A stretch of DNA of 64,000 nucleotides from Denitrobaculum sp965225735 (GCA_965225735.1 CBDDBN010000027.1:62001-126000), one strand, 5' to 3'. Shown: positions 25,572-34,701, counted from the first letter of the stretch. The notes: a model not told the origin generated them from the letters alone. Numbers and translations are program-made.

Positions 25572-25824
25572 CTTCTCTTTCAGACATACGTGGTCAGTTT
25601 TTCGTCGTGCCGCAAAAGACCGGCACCAATCCCCGCAGATCGTCCGGCACGGCCTTTCCGTGTCGACTGCGCAAGCCGTCCAATCATCCCGATGGCCATC
25701 AGATCGATCGCGCAGAATTGGCCTTCGATTTCGTCGATACATCCCGCCGCCTCATCGGCAGCGGCCGAAGCCTTAGGCCAGGTGATCAACAGGCGGCCAG
25801 TTCTTTAGCGCCGCCACTTTTCGC
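25572..25824. other. Intergenic region downstream of amt and of the HTH gene
   Basis: This stretch lies between convergent units. Both strands contain open frames of 69-100 codons that overlap each other. The minus-strand one (25580-25789) would start at TTG without a Shine-Dalgarno and has no recognisable motif. I see no supported gene. Confidence 0.4.
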
Positions 25825-26040
25825 CTACCCTCTTTCCTCTGGCTCGTAGACCAAAAGATCCCCTGGTTGGCAGTCTAGGATTTCGCAGATCTTCTCCAGC
25901 GTCTCAAAACGCATCCCCTTGACCTTGCCGGACTTGAGTAGGGAGATGTTCTGTTCGGTAATCCCAACATGACGCGCCAAATCCTTGGAACGCATCTTCC
26001 GCCGGGCGAGCATAACATCGAGGGTAACGATAATCGGCAT
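25825..26040 (-). CDS. YozG-like XRE/HTH regulator
   Basis: A 71-residue protein that is a single HTH domain: LDVMLARRKMRSKDLARHVG, then ITEQNISLLKSGKVKGMRF, LEKICEILDCQPGDLLVYEP. This is the compact YozG-like group normally encoded beside a DUF2975 membrane protein, and a DUF2975-like gene indeed lies 70 bp upstream on the same strand. Such pairs are thought to work together in regulation, but their signal is unknown. Confidence 0.92.
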   Translation of the reverse strand: MPIIVTLDVMLARRKMRSKDLARHVGITEQNISLLKSGKVKGMRFETLEKICEILDCQPGDLLVYEPEERG

Positions 26041-26110
26041 AATCAGGCCAGGCTCAGTCTTTCACCGCTCTTCTCCAGCGACAGCGGAGAACGCTCTGGG
26101 CGCACCGCCA

Positions 26111-26773
26111 TCAGATAAACGACCTGTTCTCGTCCGAGATTTTCGACGCCTCGCTGAGGATTCGGCCCACCAACACGATAAGGAGGCCGATGACAATTGC
26201 AAAGACATCAAGCTCCCCGACGTTGATGAAAACGGCCAACTCCCAGTCGACAACACCGAATGACCAGGCCGCTTCGCCTGGCGTAGCAGCAACAACGATG
26301 GTTTTCAAAAAGCCGTAGTCCCCCACGAAACCAATCGGCGCGAGCAGCGTAATCATCCATCCGATCCGGCTGAATCGCATGGCGGCGGCCTCGGTGAAGA
26401 TCTCGCCGCGGCCGTATCCGCGAAACAACTCCCAGGCACAGAAGAGCGCGAAAAAGCCGAGGAAGTTTGTCAAATGCGTACTCAGAAGAACGATCAAGCG
26501 GGCCTGGGGCGAATAACCCTCGGGCACGTCATATTTCGGGAGGCCAGCTTCGAACACTGCAACAAATTCAGGACTGGCGCTGAGGACCGAATAGGCAAAG
26601 GTCAACATCTCATCGTATTTGGCGCTGGCGAACATCATGAGATAGATCGCTTCCGCCGTGTACCAGACGATGACCGCCATGCCTAAGATGGAGAAGATCT
26701 GCGCAAAACGGGCCAAGGAGCGAATTCGGCTCGGCGCTTCCCCTTGGATAGACAGTGTCTCATTTAAAATCAT
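26111..26773 (-). CDS. DUF2975-like membrane protein
   Basis: The 220-residue protein has about four transmembrane helices (near 25-50, 95-120, 135-160 and 185-205). The ending VIGLLIVLVGRILSEASKISDENRSFI with an acidic then Ile terminus resembles the DUF2975 C terminus, and the partner gene downstream encodes a YozG-like HTH, the usual genetic companion. Role is unproven; it may hold or release the regulator at the membrane. It diverges from the beta-barrel gene at 26973. Confidence 0.75.
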   Translation of the reverse strand: MILNETLSIQGEAPSRIRSLARFAQIFSILGMAVIVWYTAEAIYLMMFASAKYDEMLTFAYSVLSASPEFVAVFEAGLPKYDVPEGYSPQARLIVLLSTHLTNFLGFFALFCAWELFRGYGRGEIFTEAAAMRFSRIGWMITLLAPIGFVGDYGFLKTIVVAATPGEAAWSFGVVDWELAVFINVGELDVFAIVIGLLIVLVGRILSEASKISDENRSFI

Positions 26774-26898
26774 TGGCTCTTTCCTCTCGCCGCGCCCTAC
26801 CCCAATCGAAGCGCACAGGTCTCAAAGAAACGCGTTTCCTGCCTGACAATGAGCGCATAGCAGCCATGCGCACAGTATCATCATTTTGATTGTATTTT

Positions 26899-26915
26899 TT
26901 ATTGTAAGACAATAA
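26899..26915. promoter_or_regulatory. Inverted repeat in the divergent DUF2975/beta-barrel promoter region
   Basis: TTATTGT-AAG-ACAATAA has perfect 7-bp arms and is followed on the plus strand by TTTTTT. The stem is AT-rich, and it lies 58 bp before the beta-barrel gene, so an operator is likelier than a terminator. The YozG-like HTH protein is a candidate binder. Confidence 0.4.
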
Positions 26916-26972
26916 TTTTTTCTCATTCGACAATCTTGAGTCGTCGTTTAACACATAACAGTAGGATCTCAA

Positions 26973-27668
26973 ATGAACTTCTTGACGCGGGGATCACTCG
27001 CTTCTGGAGCCGCACCTGCGGCCAGGATTCGTGTTTATCTGTTTCTTCTCGGATTGATGGCCTTGGCTTTCCTGCCGGTGACCGTCTTCGCCCAGGAGGT
27101 CAAAGACAATTGGACCGGGCCGTATGTCGGCTTGACACTGGGCGCAAACGGAACAGCTGCCGTCATCGAAGACGGCGCGAACGGTGATGACCTCGATCTC
27201 GACGACAGCGGCGTGTCGTTCGGTATCGTCGGCGGATACAACTTCGCCCCCTTTGGACGATCGGACAGCGGGCAATGGCTGATCGGCGCTGAAATCGACG
27301 CGCAGACCCTGGGCAGCGACGACAGTGCTTCGGACTCGCTGCTGGGGCAGGCAAGTCTGGAGAGCAGTTGGATCGCATCGACCCGCCTCAGAGCCGGATA
27401 TGCCTGGGAACATCTGCATCTCTATGGCACTGCCGGTCTCGCCCTCTCCGACATTCATGTGGAGACGGCGGGCGATGACGACGACGGCGTTCGCGCCGGC
27501 CTCGCTCTTGGCCTGGGTGCGGAAATTGCTGTTGACGAACACTGGTCCGGTCGCCTGGAAGCAATAAGCTACAGCTTCGGGGAAGACGACCGCAGAATCG
27601 CCGGCACGGATCACGACATCGGTATTGGCGCAGCTGTGATTCGGATCGGCGTGTCTCGTCGCTTCTAG
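26973..27668 (+). CDS. Small outer-membrane beta-barrel protein
   Basis: The 231-residue precursor has a signal peptide with hydrophobic core at about 22-38 and cleavage at VFA-QE (after residue 40). The mature part follows the OmpA-like/opacity porin pattern: WTGPYVGLTLGANG, FGIVGGYNF, SWIASTRLRAGYAWEHLHLYGTAGLAL, and an aromatic C terminus GVSRRF. Eight strands are plausible. Acidic loops (DDLDLDD, GDDDDG) would bind divalent ions or face the outside. Role unknown. A strong terminator follows. Confidence 0.87.
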   Translation: MNFLTRGSLASGAAPAARIRVYLFLLGLMALAFLPVTVFAQEVKDNWTGPYVGLTLGANGTAAVIEDGANGDDLDLDDSGVSFGIVGGYNFAPFGRSDSGQWLIGAEIDAQTLGSDDSASDSLLGQASLESSWIASTRLRAGYAWEHLHLYGTAGLALSDIHVETAGDDDDGVRAGLALGLGAEIAVDEHWSGRLEAISYSFGEDDRRIAGTDHDIGIGAAVIRIGVSRRF

Positions 27669-27692
27669 GGTTTTTGCGAAGGGCCGAGACTT

Positions 27693-27736
27693 GAAAGGGC
27701 GGATGACTGTCAAGGCAGTCGTTCGCCCTTTCTTTT
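27693..27736 (+). terminator. Rho-independent terminator after the beta-barrel gene
   Basis: A long hairpin with outer arms GAAAGGGCG / CGCCCTTTC and inner arms GACTG / CAGTC, joined by G-U-type pairs, is followed by TTTT. It begins 25 bp after the stop codon. Confidence 0.9.
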
Positions 27737-27854
27737 GCGTGTGGGGCAGCGACTGTTGTGATGTAAAAACAGCGGTTTAAGCTTCACCCTTTCACCAACG
27801 CGTCAATGCTTTATCTTAGCAAAGCTCTATCGTCACCGCGAAAGGCCAAACCAC

Positions 27855-28952
27855 GTGGAAACCGAACTCCAAGCCTGCTTCTCCGCCGACTACGCTTCGG
27901 CCCGTCAGAGGTTTCTGGCCCATTGCCGTCAGTTGGGCTTAGACGTTCGTTCCTATCGAAACCCACTTCAGGGGCCAAATGGCGAAGAACTGGCCTGCGA
28001 TACCGCCTGGGCCGGACCGAAGGACGCACGCAAGGTGATCGTCACTCTCTCGGCGACCCACGGGGTGGAGGGGTTTTGCGGCTCTGGCGCACAGTTGGAC
28101 TGGATGCGTAATAGAGGTCCGGAGTCGCTGCCTGAAGGCGTGGCGATGCTGATCATTCACGCGATCAACCCCCACGGCTTCGCCTGGCTTCGCCGCGTGA
28201 CGGAAGAAGGCTGTGACTTAAACCGCAATTGGATCGACTTCGCGCAAGCTCACCCAGAGAACCCGGGCTTCGAGGAGTTGAAGGATGTGCTGCTACCGAC
28301 CGAGCTCACCGGCCCCCTCTTCGATCAGGCAGAAGAAAAGATCGCCGCCTGGCGCGCAGAACACGGGGAAACAGCGTTCCACATGGCGCGCGGCGGCGGG
28401 CAATACACCCACCCCGAAGGCATGTTCTACGGCGGTGACGCGCCGACCTGGTCGCGCCGTACTCTCGAGAGCATCATGGTCGACTACGATCTGCCCGAGC
28501 GAGATCACGTCGCGGTCATAGACTACCATACTGGACTAGGCCCGTTTGGATACGGCGAACCGATTTGTGGCAATGTTCCGGGTACGGAGGGACACCAGCG
28601 CGCGAAAGCCTGGTATGGGCAATCTCTGACCGAACCCGATCTTGGGACCTCTTCCTCGGTCCCCAAGGTCGGATTATCGGAGTATGGCTGGACGCGTGTT
28701 GTCGGCGATATTCATACCTACGTGGCACTGGAATACGGCACCTATCCGCCTGATGCCGGCCGAGCCGCCTTGCGTGCGGATCATTGGCTGCACGCACGCG
28801 GTCCCGTTGACTGGCAATCGGAAGAAACCCGCGCGATTAAGAAACGCCTTAAGAACCACTACTATCCGGGCACGCCAGACTGGCAAGAAATGGTCATCTT
28901 TCGCAGCCGCATGATTCTCCGCCAAGCGCAACGCGGTCTAAGCGAAGCCTGA
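27855..28952 (+). CDS. DUF2817 family M14-like metallo-enzyme
   Basis: A 365-residue protein with a GTG start. It keeps the zinc-peptidase M14 pattern: His69-x-x-Glu72 in SATHGVEGF, Asn123-Arg124 in GCDLNRNW, His225 in VIDYHTGLGPFG and the catalytic-type Glu293 in ALEYGTYP. These mark DUF2817 as M14-like carboxypeptidase/deacylase relatives. It precedes kynB by 16 bp on the same strand, so it is very likely expressed with the kynurenine genes. It might free tryptophan or kynurenine from a conjugate or peptide (inference). No signal peptide is present, so it is cytoplasmic. Confidence 0.87.
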   Translation: METELQACFSADYASARQRFLAHCRQLGLDVRSYRNPLQGPNGEELACDTAWAGPKDARKVIVTLSATHGVEGFCGSGAQLDWMRNRGPESLPEGVAMLIIHAINPHGFAWLRRVTEEGCDLNRNWIDFAQAHPENPGFEELKDVLLPTELTGPLFDQAEEKIAAWRAEHGETAFHMARGGGQYTHPEGMFYGGDAPTWSRRTLESIMVDYDLPERDHVAVIDYHTGLGPFGYGEPICGNVPGTEGHQRAKAWYGQSLTEPDLGTSSSVPKVGLSEYGWTRVVGDIHTYVALEYGTYPPDAGRAALRADHWLHARGPVDWQSEETRAIKKRLKNHYYPGTPDWQEMVIFRSRMILRQAQRGLSEA

Positions 28953-28968
28953 ACGGAAAGAGGATCGC

Positions 28969-29601
28969 ATGAAACTCTGGGACATCACGCAGCCGCTTCG
29001 CCCCGGCCTGCCGGTCTGGCCTGGAGATACCCCATACCAGGAAGAACGCACCTGGGAAATCAGTGACGTTTGCCCTGTCAACGTCTCGAAGGTCACCCTC
29101 TCAACACACAGCGGCACTCATGCGGACGCACCGTTGCACTACGACCCCGAGGGTCTCCCATCCGGCTCGGTCGATCTCAGCTTTTACCTGGGGCCCTGTC
29201 GGGTCATTGATGTCACTGGCAGCGTTGGAATCGTTCGGCCTGCGCAACTGGCACCCGCACTTGAGCAGCCCGTAGAACGGCTGCTCCTAAAGACTTACAG
29301 GAAAACATCTCTGGATCAGTGGGACGAGAACTTCACCGCGGTCGCGCCCGAAAGCATCGAGATGCTCGCCGCCGCCGGTGTCAGGTTGATCGGTACCGAT
29401 ACTCCGTCCATCGATCCGCAGACCTCAAAGACCATGGACGCGCATCATGCAGTGCGCCGCGCAGGCATGGCCATACTCGAGGGCCTGGTTTTAGATGCTG
29501 TGCCGCCGGGCGATTATGAGCTGATCGCCTTGCCCTTAAAATTCGCCAACCTGGATGCCGCGCCCGTGCGCGCCGTGCTAAGAGGACCGATTGCATCGTG
29601 A
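28969..29601 (+). CDS. kynB: Arylformamidase (kynurenine formamidase)
   Basis: The 210-residue metal-dependent hydrolase matches bacterial KynB. The cyclase-family metal motif is His47-x-x-x-His51-x-Asp53 with His57 (STHSGTHADAPLHYDPEG), and a later DAHHAVRRAGMAILEGLVL segment is diagnostic for KynB. It converts N-formyl-kynurenine to kynurenine and formate. Its TGA overlaps the GTG start of kynU by 4 bp (GTGA), so the two are translationally coupled. The start has AAAGAGGA 7 bp upstream. Confidence 0.95.
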   Translation: MKLWDITQPLRPGLPVWPGDTPYQEERTWEISDVCPVNVSKVTLSTHSGTHADAPLHYDPEGLPSGSVDLSFYLGPCRVIDVTGSVGIVRPAQLAPALEQPVERLLLKTYRKTSLDQWDENFTAVAPESIEMLAAAGVRLIGTDTPSIDPQTSKTMDAHHAVRRAGMAILEGLVLDAVPPGDYELIALPLKFANLDAAPVRAVLRGPIAS

Positions 29602-30839
29602 GTGCCATCACCCGAGAAGAGCTTTTAGACTGGGATCAGAACGATCCCCTGGCTGTCATGCGCGCGCAATTCCGTATTCCGGTTAACACCATCTATCTAG
29701 ACGGCAACTCGCTGGGTCCCCTACCCCAACGGACGAGCGAGAGGGTCACAAAGGTCGTCGAGGAAGAATGGGGCGAAGACCTGATCCGCAGTTGGAACAA
29801 GCATGGCTGGATCGAGCTGCCCCTGCGCTGCGGGGAGAAGATCGCTGAATTGATCGGCGCGGCGCCGGGAGAGGTCGTGGTTGCCGATTCAACATCGGTG
29901 AATCTTTTCAAGCTACTGGCAGCCGCCCTTCGCCTGCGCCCGGAACGCAAAGTAATTCTTTCGGACAGAGGCAACTTTCCCACCGATCTCTATGTTGCGC
30001 AGGGCCTGATCGAGCTATTGGACAAAGGTCACGAACTAAAGCTCGTCGAACCCGAGGAAGTCGCCGAAGCGATCGATGAAAGCGTGGCGCTGGTGATGCT
30101 GACGCAAACCGACTACCGCACGGGTCGCATCCACGCCATGAACGACATCACGGCGAAAGCGCACACCGCGGGAGCGCTGATGCTCTGGGATCTTGCGCAC
30201 TCGGCGGGCGCCTTCCCCGTCGATCTTCGCGCGGCCAATGCCGACTTCGCGGTCGGCTGTGGCTACAAGTACCTCAACGGCGGGCCGGGCGCACCGGCCT
30301 TTCTCTTCGTCGCGGAACGACTACAGGACCAGGTTCGACCGCCGCTTTCCGGCTGGATGGGACACGAGGCCCCTTTCCTCTTCGACCGCGACTACCGCCC
30401 AGCGGACGGAATCGCACGAAACCTCTGCGGAACACCAGCGATACTCAGCATGTCTGCTCTCGATGCAGGTCTCGACGTGATCCGCAGCGCAGGCATGACC
30501 GAGATCCGGAAAAAATCGCTGCGCATGACCAGTCTCTTCATCGATCTTGTCGAAACCCGCTGCGCCAACTTCGGCTTTCAACTCTTCACCCCGAGGAACC
30601 CCGAGATGCGTGGCAGCCAGGTCTCCTTCAGCCATGAGAATGGCTATCCGATCATGGCCGCCTTGATCGAACGCGGTGTGATCGGCGATTTCCGCGCACC
30701 TGATATCCTGCGTTTCGGTTTCACCCCGCTTTATCTGCGTTACGGCGATATCTGGGACGCTGTCGAAACGCTGCATGATATCATGGCAAGCAGAAGCTGG
30801 GACCAGCCGAAGTACCACAAACGCCTGGCCGTGACCTGA
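29598..30839 (+). CDS. kynU: Kynureninase
   Basis: A 413-residue PLP enzyme of fold type I. It begins MSAITREELLDWDQNDPLA and has the conserved IYLDGNSLGPLP and WNKHGWIELP N-terminal blocks. The PLP-binding Lys224 lies in VGCGYKYLNGGPGAPAF. It cleaves kynurenine to anthranilate and alanine. The GTG start overlaps kynB; kynA follows 14 bp downstream. Its product anthranilate could feed tryptophan synthesis or aromatic degradation, but no anthranilate dioxygenase is seen in the window. Confidence 0.95.
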   Translation: MSAITREELLDWDQNDPLAVMRAQFRIPVNTIYLDGNSLGPLPQRTSERVTKVVEEEWGEDLIRSWNKHGWIELPLRCGEKIAELIGAAPGEVVVADSTSVNLFKLLAAALRLRPERKVILSDRGNFPTDLYVAQGLIELLDKGHELKLVEPEEVAEAIDESVALVMLTQTDYRTGRIHAMNDITAKAHTAGALMLWDLAHSAGAFPVDLRAANADFAVGCGYKYLNGGPGAPAFLFVAERLQDQVRPPLSGWMGHEAPFLFDRDYRPADGIARNLCGTPAILSMSALDAGLDVIRSAGMTEIRKKSLRMTSLFIDLVETRCANFGFQLFTPRNPEMRGSQVSFSHENGYPIMAALIERGVIGDFRAPDILRFGFTPLYLRYGDIWDAVETLHDIMASRSWDQPKYHKRLAVT

Positions 30840-30853
30840 CCGGAAAGTCTGCC

Positions 30854-31705
30854 ATGTCCAAGAAGCAAGAACCCACAAGCCAAGGCCATCTGCCCGAAGG
30901 TGCGTACAGCGACTTTACGCAGTCGATGAACTACGGCGACTATCTGTCTCTCGACAGCCTTTTGTCGAGTCAGAAACCGCTCAGTGGCGAACACGACGAA
31001 CAGCTCTTCATCATCATCCACCAAGCAACTGAGCTTTGGATGAAACTCATCCTGCACGAGCTACATGCCGCGGTCACCTGCCTCCAGAACGACGATCTCG
31101 CGCCAGCCTTCAAAATGCTGGCGCGCGTCGCGCGCATCCAATCCCAGTTGATCCAGTCCTGGTCGGTACTTTCGACCATGACCCCCGCCGACTATTTACA
31201 GTTCCGGGACCAGCTCGGCCTCTCGTCTGGTTTTCAGTCCTACCAGTACCGGGAAATCGAGTTCCTTCTCGGAAACAAGAAACAGGCTCTGCTGGCACCG
31301 CACCGCCACCAAAGCGAGATACACAATCGTCTGGAAAAGGTCCTCAACGCACCTAGCCTCTACGACGAGGTCATTCTGCTGCTGGCTAGACGCGGTTTTG
31401 AGATTGATACGACCGTCACACAGCGAGACTGGAGTCTCCCCTACAGGGCTTCTGCTTCCGTCGAGGCGGCCTGGCTCCAGATCTATCAGGCGCCGGAGAC
31501 CCACTGGGAACTCTACGATCTGGCCGAAAAACTCGTCGACCAGGAAGATTCCTTTCAACAGTGGCGTTTTCGGCACCTAAAGACAGTTAGCCGCATTATC
31601 GGTCACAAACGGGGAACTGGGGGCACATCGGGCGTGAATTATCTTTCAAAAGCCCTGGACTATAGCTTTTTCCCGGAGCTCTGGAGCGTTCGCACGGCCC
31701 TGTGA
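30854..31705 (+). CDS. kynA: Tryptophan 2,3-dioxygenase
   Basis: The 283-residue haem enzyme opens tryptophan to N-formyl-kynurenine. Diagnostic blocks are FIIIHQATELWMKLILHEL (with His56, the substrate-binding His), LGLSSGFQSYQYREIEFLLG, and the haem-ligand region RFRHLKTVSRIIGHKRGTGG near the C terminus. The length matches bacterial KynA. It closes the kyn operon. The order B-U-A with kynA last differs from the pathway order but is common in bacteria. Confidence 0.95.
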   Translation: MSKKQEPTSQGHLPEGAYSDFTQSMNYGDYLSLDSLLSSQKPLSGEHDEQLFIIIHQATELWMKLILHELHAAVTCLQNDDLAPAFKMLARVARIQSQLIQSWSVLSTMTPADYLQFRDQLGLSSGFQSYQYREIEFLLGNKKQALLAPHRHQSEIHNRLEKVLNAPSLYDEVILLLARRGFEIDTTVTQRDWSLPYRASASVEAAWLQIYQAPETHWELYDLAEKLVDQEDSFQQWRFRHLKTVSRIIGHKRGTGGTSGVNYLSKALDYSFFPELWSVRTAL

Positions 31706-31933
31706 CACGCCTTTTTGGCGAACCACAGGCACCTTACTAAACGTTAAGATTGCCACCCTAAGGATCGCCTAAGGTATGAACAATCCTCACTCGACCACTA
31801 CCGGAAGTGCACTAACATATTCATTTTCATAGCTAATCAAACGTTCCAGGCCAAACGGGCTTAATCTATCCTCAACATCTTTCAGGCATTTTATCAATCT
31901 GCAGCAGTCTTTTCAGGAACGCAGCGGATCCCT

Positions 31934-33004
31934 ATGTCTCAAGCTCAAGCCGCAGTCGCGGCCGAACCCAATGAAAAAGAACGGAAAGCAGACCTGCTCG
32001 CGCGGGACTCGCTTCGCATTCTTCCGCTTGCCTGCATCCCTTTGGAAACAGCGCCGCTCCAGCGTGCGCGGATCGTCAAGAACTTGCATCTGCAAGGCGT
32101 CGTTGAGCTGTTTCAGGACGAAAGTACCGGCAGCGGACAACTCGAGCCCGATCAATTGCCGACCTACTTCGGTTGGGATCCCAACAAGGATCACAGCGAT
32201 CTGACCCGGATCCGGGCATTGTCTAGCCTCAGCAGTTACGATGTCTACAGCCTGCGTATTGAGCTGCGCCGCCTCGGCATAGACGTCAACGATCACAAAG
32301 CACTGACGCTCTCGGAAGAAAAGAGCCGCGAACTTGCCGGACATATGAAAAGCTTCACCGGTCCGCTGTTGCAGCAGGTCTATGGCTCGGGCAACGACGA
32401 TATTAAGGATTTCAACGAGCTGGTCGCGCTCTTCGCTTCGCCGAACAAGGAAGAAGCACAGAAAAATCTTCGGAAACTCGCAGATAAGCTTGAGATCGAT
32501 CTTATTGAGGTGCCTGCCTTTCTCGAGGACTATGCGGACACCTTTCTGTCGCTCGCATATTTCAAGGAAAGCCTCGACGACGTGGTTCCGAAGGTCATGT
32601 CGTTTCTAGAGAACATTGGCGATCTTCGCTCCAACCTTCAGCTAAAACGCACGACAGGCTTTCTGGAGACCTGCGACTTCATGGAGCCGCGCCTGAACAG
32701 CATCATCACCTCGATCACCGGGCGCTTCGAGCGCTTCGATCAGCACACAAAGAATCTTTGGGACAACGTCTCCGCGAGTTCGTTTCAGCGGATCCGACAG
32801 CTGATCAAAAGCCACCACAAGACGGTCGGTGGCGTGCTCTGCGGACTTTCGACCAAGATGGATGCCTGGGAAGCGAAATTCGGTACCAACAGCCAAGGTG
32901 CCGCTGTGGTGGCGCGCGCGGACTTCATCATGAGTGACATGCGGCACGGCATCTCAAGGCTGGAGGAGCTGGAGAAGTCTGCGCCGGATATCGCCGAGAC
33001 GTAG
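31934..33004 (+). CDS. Conserved-looking helical protein of unknown function
   Basis: A 356-residue cytoplasmic protein with no signal peptide and no transmembrane segment. It looks almost entirely helical: residues 150-210 contain leucine-rich amphipathic helices (KNLRKLADKLEIDLIEV, YADTFLSLAYFKESLDDVV) and the C-terminal third ends in ISRLEELEKSAPDIAET. I do not recognise a family. Its codon use fits the surroundings. It starts 228 bp after kynA and stops one base before the convergent AraC gene. An AT-rich promoter-like stretch lies before it, so it is probably a separate unit. Confidence 0.85.
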   Translation: MSQAQAAVAAEPNEKERKADLLARDSLRILPLACIPLETAPLQRARIVKNLHLQGVVELFQDESTGSGQLEPDQLPTYFGWDPNKDHSDLTRIRALSSLSSYDVYSLRIELRRLGIDVNDHKALTLSEEKSRELAGHMKSFTGPLLQQVYGSGNDDIKDFNELVALFASPNKEEAQKNLRKLADKLEIDLIEVPAFLEDYADTFLSLAYFKESLDDVVPKVMSFLENIGDLRSNLQLKRTTGFLETCDFMEPRLNSIITSITGRFERFDQHTKNLWDNVSASSFQRIRQLIKSHHKTVGGVLCGLSTKMDAWEAKFGTNSQGAAVVARADFIMSDMRHGISRLEELEKSAPDIAET

Positions 33005-33970
33005 CTACCTGATCTCCCGCGCTATGCGCCGCCCACCGGCCGACCGCCTATAAGCACCAGGTCCTTCACCGAAAGCCTCTTTGAAACGCCGTGTAAAGGA
33101 AGGCACGGAGGCGTAACCGCAACGCTCCGCCACCTCTGCCATGTTCAACCCAGAATTTGCGAGCAGGTCGCGTGCCAGGATCAGGCGCCAACGTGTCAGG
33201 TAGCCGATCGGTGGCATGCCGACACAAGCGCTAAAGTGATCCGCAAAGCGCGCCCGTGACATTCCAGCCTCCGCCGCCAGACTGGCCGTTGTCCAATCAT
33301 GTCCTGGTCGGCTGTGGATCGCCTGAAGCGCCTTGGAAAGTCTGGTGTCTGACAAAGCAGCGACGAAGCCCTGCCCGCCCCCGTCGACGCTCGTGTCAAT
33401 TCGGCGGATGGTCTGAATAAACAGGATCTCAAGCAGCCGGGTGAGAACACCGATAGTTCCTTGAACGTTCAGTTCCGCTTCCATCGCAAGAAGACGCAGG
33501 GTTGCGGTTGTCCAGGGTTCCATGCCGAGATCTTCAGACCGGACCAGAATCAAGGCCGGCAGGCTCGCGAGCACCGGATGATCGATCGCTTCGTCGAACT
33601 GGCAGAACCCGCAAAGGAGCCTGGCCCGGCGTCCACCGCTACCGTAGGTCAAGGTTCCGGAATCGAGCCCACCGCCGGATATCACTTCGCCAAGCGTAAC
33701 CGGCGCCGCATCCGGCGTTCCCGAGAGAATCTGCCCAATCCCATTGGGAATGATGGCGAGGTCCCCCAGGCTTAACTCCTGCAGAGTTCCGTCAGGCAAC
33801 CGAAGCCAACAGTGTCCTTGCCGAACGAGATGAAAACGGATCCGCCGCCTCTCGGCCGGCACTTCGATGGCAAAGTCTCCCTTGAGATCGGCAAGAAAGT
33901 ACAGGTCGCCGCTCAAGCGAAGCGTCGAAAACACACCCGACAGAATGTCGTTCTTATTCAATATTTCCAA
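33005..33970 (-). CDS. AraC family transcriptional regulator with cupin sensor domain
   Basis: A regulator of about 321 residues. The N-terminal half is an AraC-type cupin (DLYFLADLKGDFAIEVP, FHLVRQGHCWLRL), and the C-terminal double HTH is clear (TTASLAAEAGMSRARFADHF, then NMAEVAERCGYASVPSFTRRFKEAFG). No ATG is available near the start. A TTG at 33970 places the protein's first residues at the usual family position and leaves 96 bp to the divergent LysE gene; a TTG at 34036 would leave only 30 bp. It probably controls that LysE exporter. Confidence 0.83.
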   Translation of the reverse strand: MEILNKNDILSGVFSTLRLSGDLYFLADLKGDFAIEVPAERRRIRFHLVRQGHCWLRLPDGTLQELSLGDLAIIPNGIGQILSGTPDAAPVTLGEVISGGGLDSGTLTYGSGGRRARLLCGFCQFDEAIDHPVLASLPALILVRSEDLGMEPWTTATLRLLAMEAELNVQGTIGVLTRLLEILFIQTIRRIDTSVDGGGQGFVAALSDTRLSKALQAIHSRPGHDWTTASLAAEAGMSRARFADHFSACVGMPPIGYLTRWRLILARDLLANSGLNMAEVAERCGYASVPSFTRRFKEAFGEGPGAYRRSAGGRRIAREIR

Positions 33971-34066
33971 ACTCTGAGACGATAGGATAAATTTTTGAGA
34001 CGTTGTCAGAGTGTGATGAGGCTCTGGCTCTGTCAAGTTGACAGCCGTTCAGCTTAAGGAGCCCCA

Positions 34067-34678
34067 ATGCCTCAGGATACCATGATCGCTCTGATCGGAT
34101 TTGCCTTCGTCATGTCCATCTCTCCCGGTCCCGGAAACTTCCTGCTGTTGGCCTCCGGGGTGAACTTTGGCTTCCTGCGTTCGCTACCTCTGATCCTCGG
34201 CATCAGCTTCGGTTTTCTGACAATGGTGTTCTGTGTCGGGCTGGGTCTAGGTCAGGTTTTACAGCAGGCGCCGATTATCTATACGACGCTCAAGTTCATC
34301 TGCGCCGCCTACGTGCTCTGGTTGGCTTTCAAGATCGCGCGCAGCAGGTCGACGGGATCGTCCGGCAAGGATCAGTTGGAACGTCCCATCTCCTTCCTTC
34401 AAGCCGCATTATTTCAGCTGGTTAATCCGAAAGCCTGGGCAGTCGCCTTCATCGTGACGGTCTCCTACACCAACCCGGAGAACTACTCGGCGAGTCTTAT
34501 CCTCATGATTTTCCTGTTCGCCCTGGTGAACCTGCCAGCCATAAGCGTCTGGGCCATCTCGGGGGTCGCTCTTCGGGGAGTTCTAAAGGATGGGCGCCAG
34601 ATCGTGCTCTTCAATCTGGCGATGGCGCTGCTATTGGTGGGGTCCATGATCCCCGTATTGCTGGGATCATTTTCTTAA
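34067..34678 (+). CDS. LysE/RhtB family amino-acid exporter
   Basis: The 203-residue inner-membrane protein has about six helices, the signature SISPGPGNFLLLASGVNFG (residues 18-36) and NPKAWA in the middle region (LVNPKAWAVAF). It diverges from an AraC regulator, a common arrangement for substrate-induced exporters. The Shine-Dalgarno TTAAGGAG is good. Substrate unknown. Confidence 0.92.
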   Translation: MPQDTMIALIGFAFVMSISPGPGNFLLLASGVNFGFLRSLPLILGISFGFLTMVFCVGLGLGQVLQQAPIIYTTLKFICAAYVLWLAFKIARSRSTGSSGKDQLERPISFLQAALFQLVNPKAWAVAFIVTVSYTNPENYSASLILMIFLFALVNLPAISVWAISGVALRGVLKDGRQIVLFNLAMALLLVGSMIPVLLGSFS

Positions 34679-34701
34679 GGCTGAGCGGGCCAAACTGATA
34701 A

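Noticed and set aside
25580..25789. 69-codon minus-strand frame downstream of the YozG-like regulator
   Set aside because: TTG start without a Shine-Dalgarno, no recognisable motif, and overlapping frames of similar length on the other strand.
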